A stretch of DNA of 7,184 nucleotides from Candidatus Hydrogenedentota bacterium. Lineage in GTDB: Bacteria > Hydrogenedentota > Hydrogenedentia > Hydrogenedentales > CAITNO01. The notes below the pieces were generated by a model. That model had not been told where the DNA came from. It ran no database searches and saw only the letters and a program-made list of their open reading frames with translations. The stretch lies in assembly GCA_022710255.1 (NCBI GenBank), contig JAKLHG010000195.1, forward strand, positions 1-7,184, read 5' to 3'. Within the stretch, counting starts at the first letter, position 1, and the number at the start of each line of letters is the position of its first letter. Positions 6,134 through 7,184 of the stretch are shown in pieces. A program made the position numbers and the translations under genes.

Positions 6134-7184
6134 TTTTTATATTTCTTTCCGCTTCCACAGGGGCAGGGGTCGTTAGGCTGAATTTTTTCCACAACACGCA
6201 CGGGTTCACGTTTGGACGGGGCACCCGATTTCGGCGCAGCCGCAGCGGCCAGATTGACGCGGCTGGCGTCCATGGCCGTGAAACTGCGCCCGGCTTCCTT
6301 ATCGGCGCCCGTATATTGATAATCCCGCATGCGTTCACGTTGAACGCCCGGCGCGTGGCGGGCCGCGCCCGGCTGTATCCGGTGCCGGCGTGCGGGATCG
6401 GTAATCCGGAACAGCATCTGGACCACATTTTCTTCGATGGCACGGATCAGGCCTTCAAAGAGTTCGAACCCCTCCTGCTTATATTCCAGCAGCGGATCCT
6501 TCTGCCCGAAGGCGCGCAGCCTCACGGATTCGCGCAGGTAGTCCATCTCATAAAGATGATTAATCCATTTTTCGTCGATAATACGCAGGAGTTCATTCGA
6601 TTCAATTTCATGGAAACGCTTGCGCGCGAACTTCTCGGGACTGATGGCGGCATAAATTTCGTCGGGATGCCCCTGGAAATGTTCCCGCAGTTCTTCGGCG
6701 AAGAGCGCTTCGCGCCGCGCATATTCCCGGAGCAACTGATTGAAAATATCTTCGCCCAGGGGCGCGGGCTCCCCGTCCCCGGCAGCATACACATCAAATT
6801 CAAAACTGAACATGGAGTGCAGGGCGGCTTCCAGGCCTTCCATGTCCCATTCATCCGGCAACTTGTCCTGGGGCGCGTAGGCATCCACAATATCCGCGAT
6901 GACGTTTTCGAACATACGGTGCAGATGTTCGGTCAGGTCATGGTCTTCGAGGATTTCATGGCGCAGACCGTAAATGTACTTGCGCTGTTTGTCCATGACC
7001 TGGTCGTAATCAAGCAGCATCTTGCGCGCTTCGAAGTTGTACTCCTCCACTTTGCGCTGGGCTGACTCGATGGATCGGGACAGAATCCGCATGTTCAGGG
7101 GCGCCTCATCCATTTCCTCGCCGCCGCGCTTACCCATGAACCGTTTTGCCGTGGCGCCGCCGAAGAGGCGTGCCACTTCGTCTT
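6109..7184 (-). CDS. secA: Preprotein translocase ATPase SecA, C-terminal part
   Basis: The last 357 codons of secA are present; the gene enters from the right edge, so the nucleotide-binding motors and most of the preprotein-binding domain lie outside. SecA drives protein export through SecYEG by ATP hydrolysis. Visible landmarks are DEVARLFGG at the very edge, SIESAQRKVEEYNFEARKML with YDQVMDKQR (helical scaffold/wing region), then DEKWINHLYEMDYLRESVRL and AFGQKDPLLEYKQEGFELFE (helical scaffold helices). An Ala/Pro/Ser-rich linker follows, and the tail ends NDPCPCGSGKKYKKCCG, a SEC-C zinc-binding motif (Cys-x-Cys-x8-Cys-Cys) that in E. coli contacts SecB, phospholipid and ribosomes. The GTG at 7176 is an internal valine codon, not a start. 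The stop TGA is at 6111-6109. The protein looks like a complete, ordinary C-terminus with a long linker. Confidence 0.96.
   Translation of the reverse strand, partial: DEVARLFGGATAKRFMGKRGGEEMDEAPLNMRILSRSIESAQRKVEEYNFEARKMLLDYDQVMDKQRKYIYGLRHEILEDHDLTEHLHRMFENVIADIVDAYAPQDKLPDEWDMEGLEAALHSMFSFEFDVYAAGDGEPAPLGEDIFNQLLREYARREALFAEELREHFQGHPDEIYAAISPEKFARKRFHEIESNELLRIIDEKWINHLYEMDYLRESVRLRAFGQKDPLLEYKQEGFELFEGLIRAIEENVVQMLFRITDPARRHRIQPGAARHAPGVQRERMRDYQYTGADKEAGRSFTAMDASRVNLAAAAAPKSGAPSKREPVRVVEKIQPNDPCPCGSGKKYKKCCGRVNT

Larger units (their letters stand above)
1664..7184 (-). other. Predicted operon: secA - transglutaminase-like - ABC ATPase - ABC permease - yjbQ
   Basis: Five consecutive minus-strand genes have junctions of 25 bases overlap, 67 bases gap, 4 bases overlap and 2 bases gap. 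I see no internal terminator with a T-tract and no convincing internal promoter. The promoter would lie beyond the right edge, upstream of secA. Co-transcription is inferred from spacing. Confidence 0.6.

Noticed and set aside
6316..7065. Plus-strand open frame (249 residues) opposite secA
   Set aside because: It is antisense to highly conserved secA sequence; openness reflects the codon use of the real gene.

Overview
This is a gene-dense bacterial window, roughly 55-60% G+C by eye. It holds seven protein-coding genes and two short intergenic regions, with no RNA genes, insertion sequences, CRISPR arrays or phage genes that I can see. The families present are a SecA with a zinc-binding tail, a membrane-anchored periplasmic-type transglutaminase-like protein, an ABC-2-type exporter and a secreted ThuA-domain protein. 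The pairing of a DegT/DnrJ-family aminotransferase with a secreted ThuA protein is the kind of content I associate with PVC-type bacteria (Lentisphaerae, Planctomycetes, Verrucomicrobia) or related uncultured phyla. That taxonomic guess is weak and comes from gene content only.

Layout. Bases 1-200 (minus strand) are the first 66 codons of a DegT/DnrJ/EryC1/StrS-family PLP-dependent protein that runs off the left edge. Bases 201-370 are a divergent control region: it carries a good sigma-70-type promoter for the leftward gene and a weaker candidate for the rightward gene, with their -35 elements on the same bases. Bases 371-1615 (plus strand) encode an exported two-domain protein, a beta-rich N-terminal domain followed by a ThuA-like domain. 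Bases 1616-1663 are a short convergent gap without a recognisable terminator.

From the right edge leftward, 7184 to 1664, five minus-strand genes are packed head to tail: the C-terminal half of secA, a transglutaminase-like protein, an ABC ATPase, its membrane permease, and a YjbQ/UPF0047 protein. The junctions are a 25-base overlap, a 67-base gap containing a stem-loop, a 4-base ATGA overlap, and a 2-base gap. This spacing strongly suggests one transcript with translational coupling.

The ATPase and permease must form one transporter. The transglutaminase-like protein is predicted to sit in the inner membrane with its catalytic domain outside, and so would use the Sec pathway that SecA drives. 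A functional link between secA, the transglutaminase and the exporter is possible but rests only on gene order. All genes look intact apart from the two cut by the window edges. I found no clear sign of a novel system; the findings below are modest.
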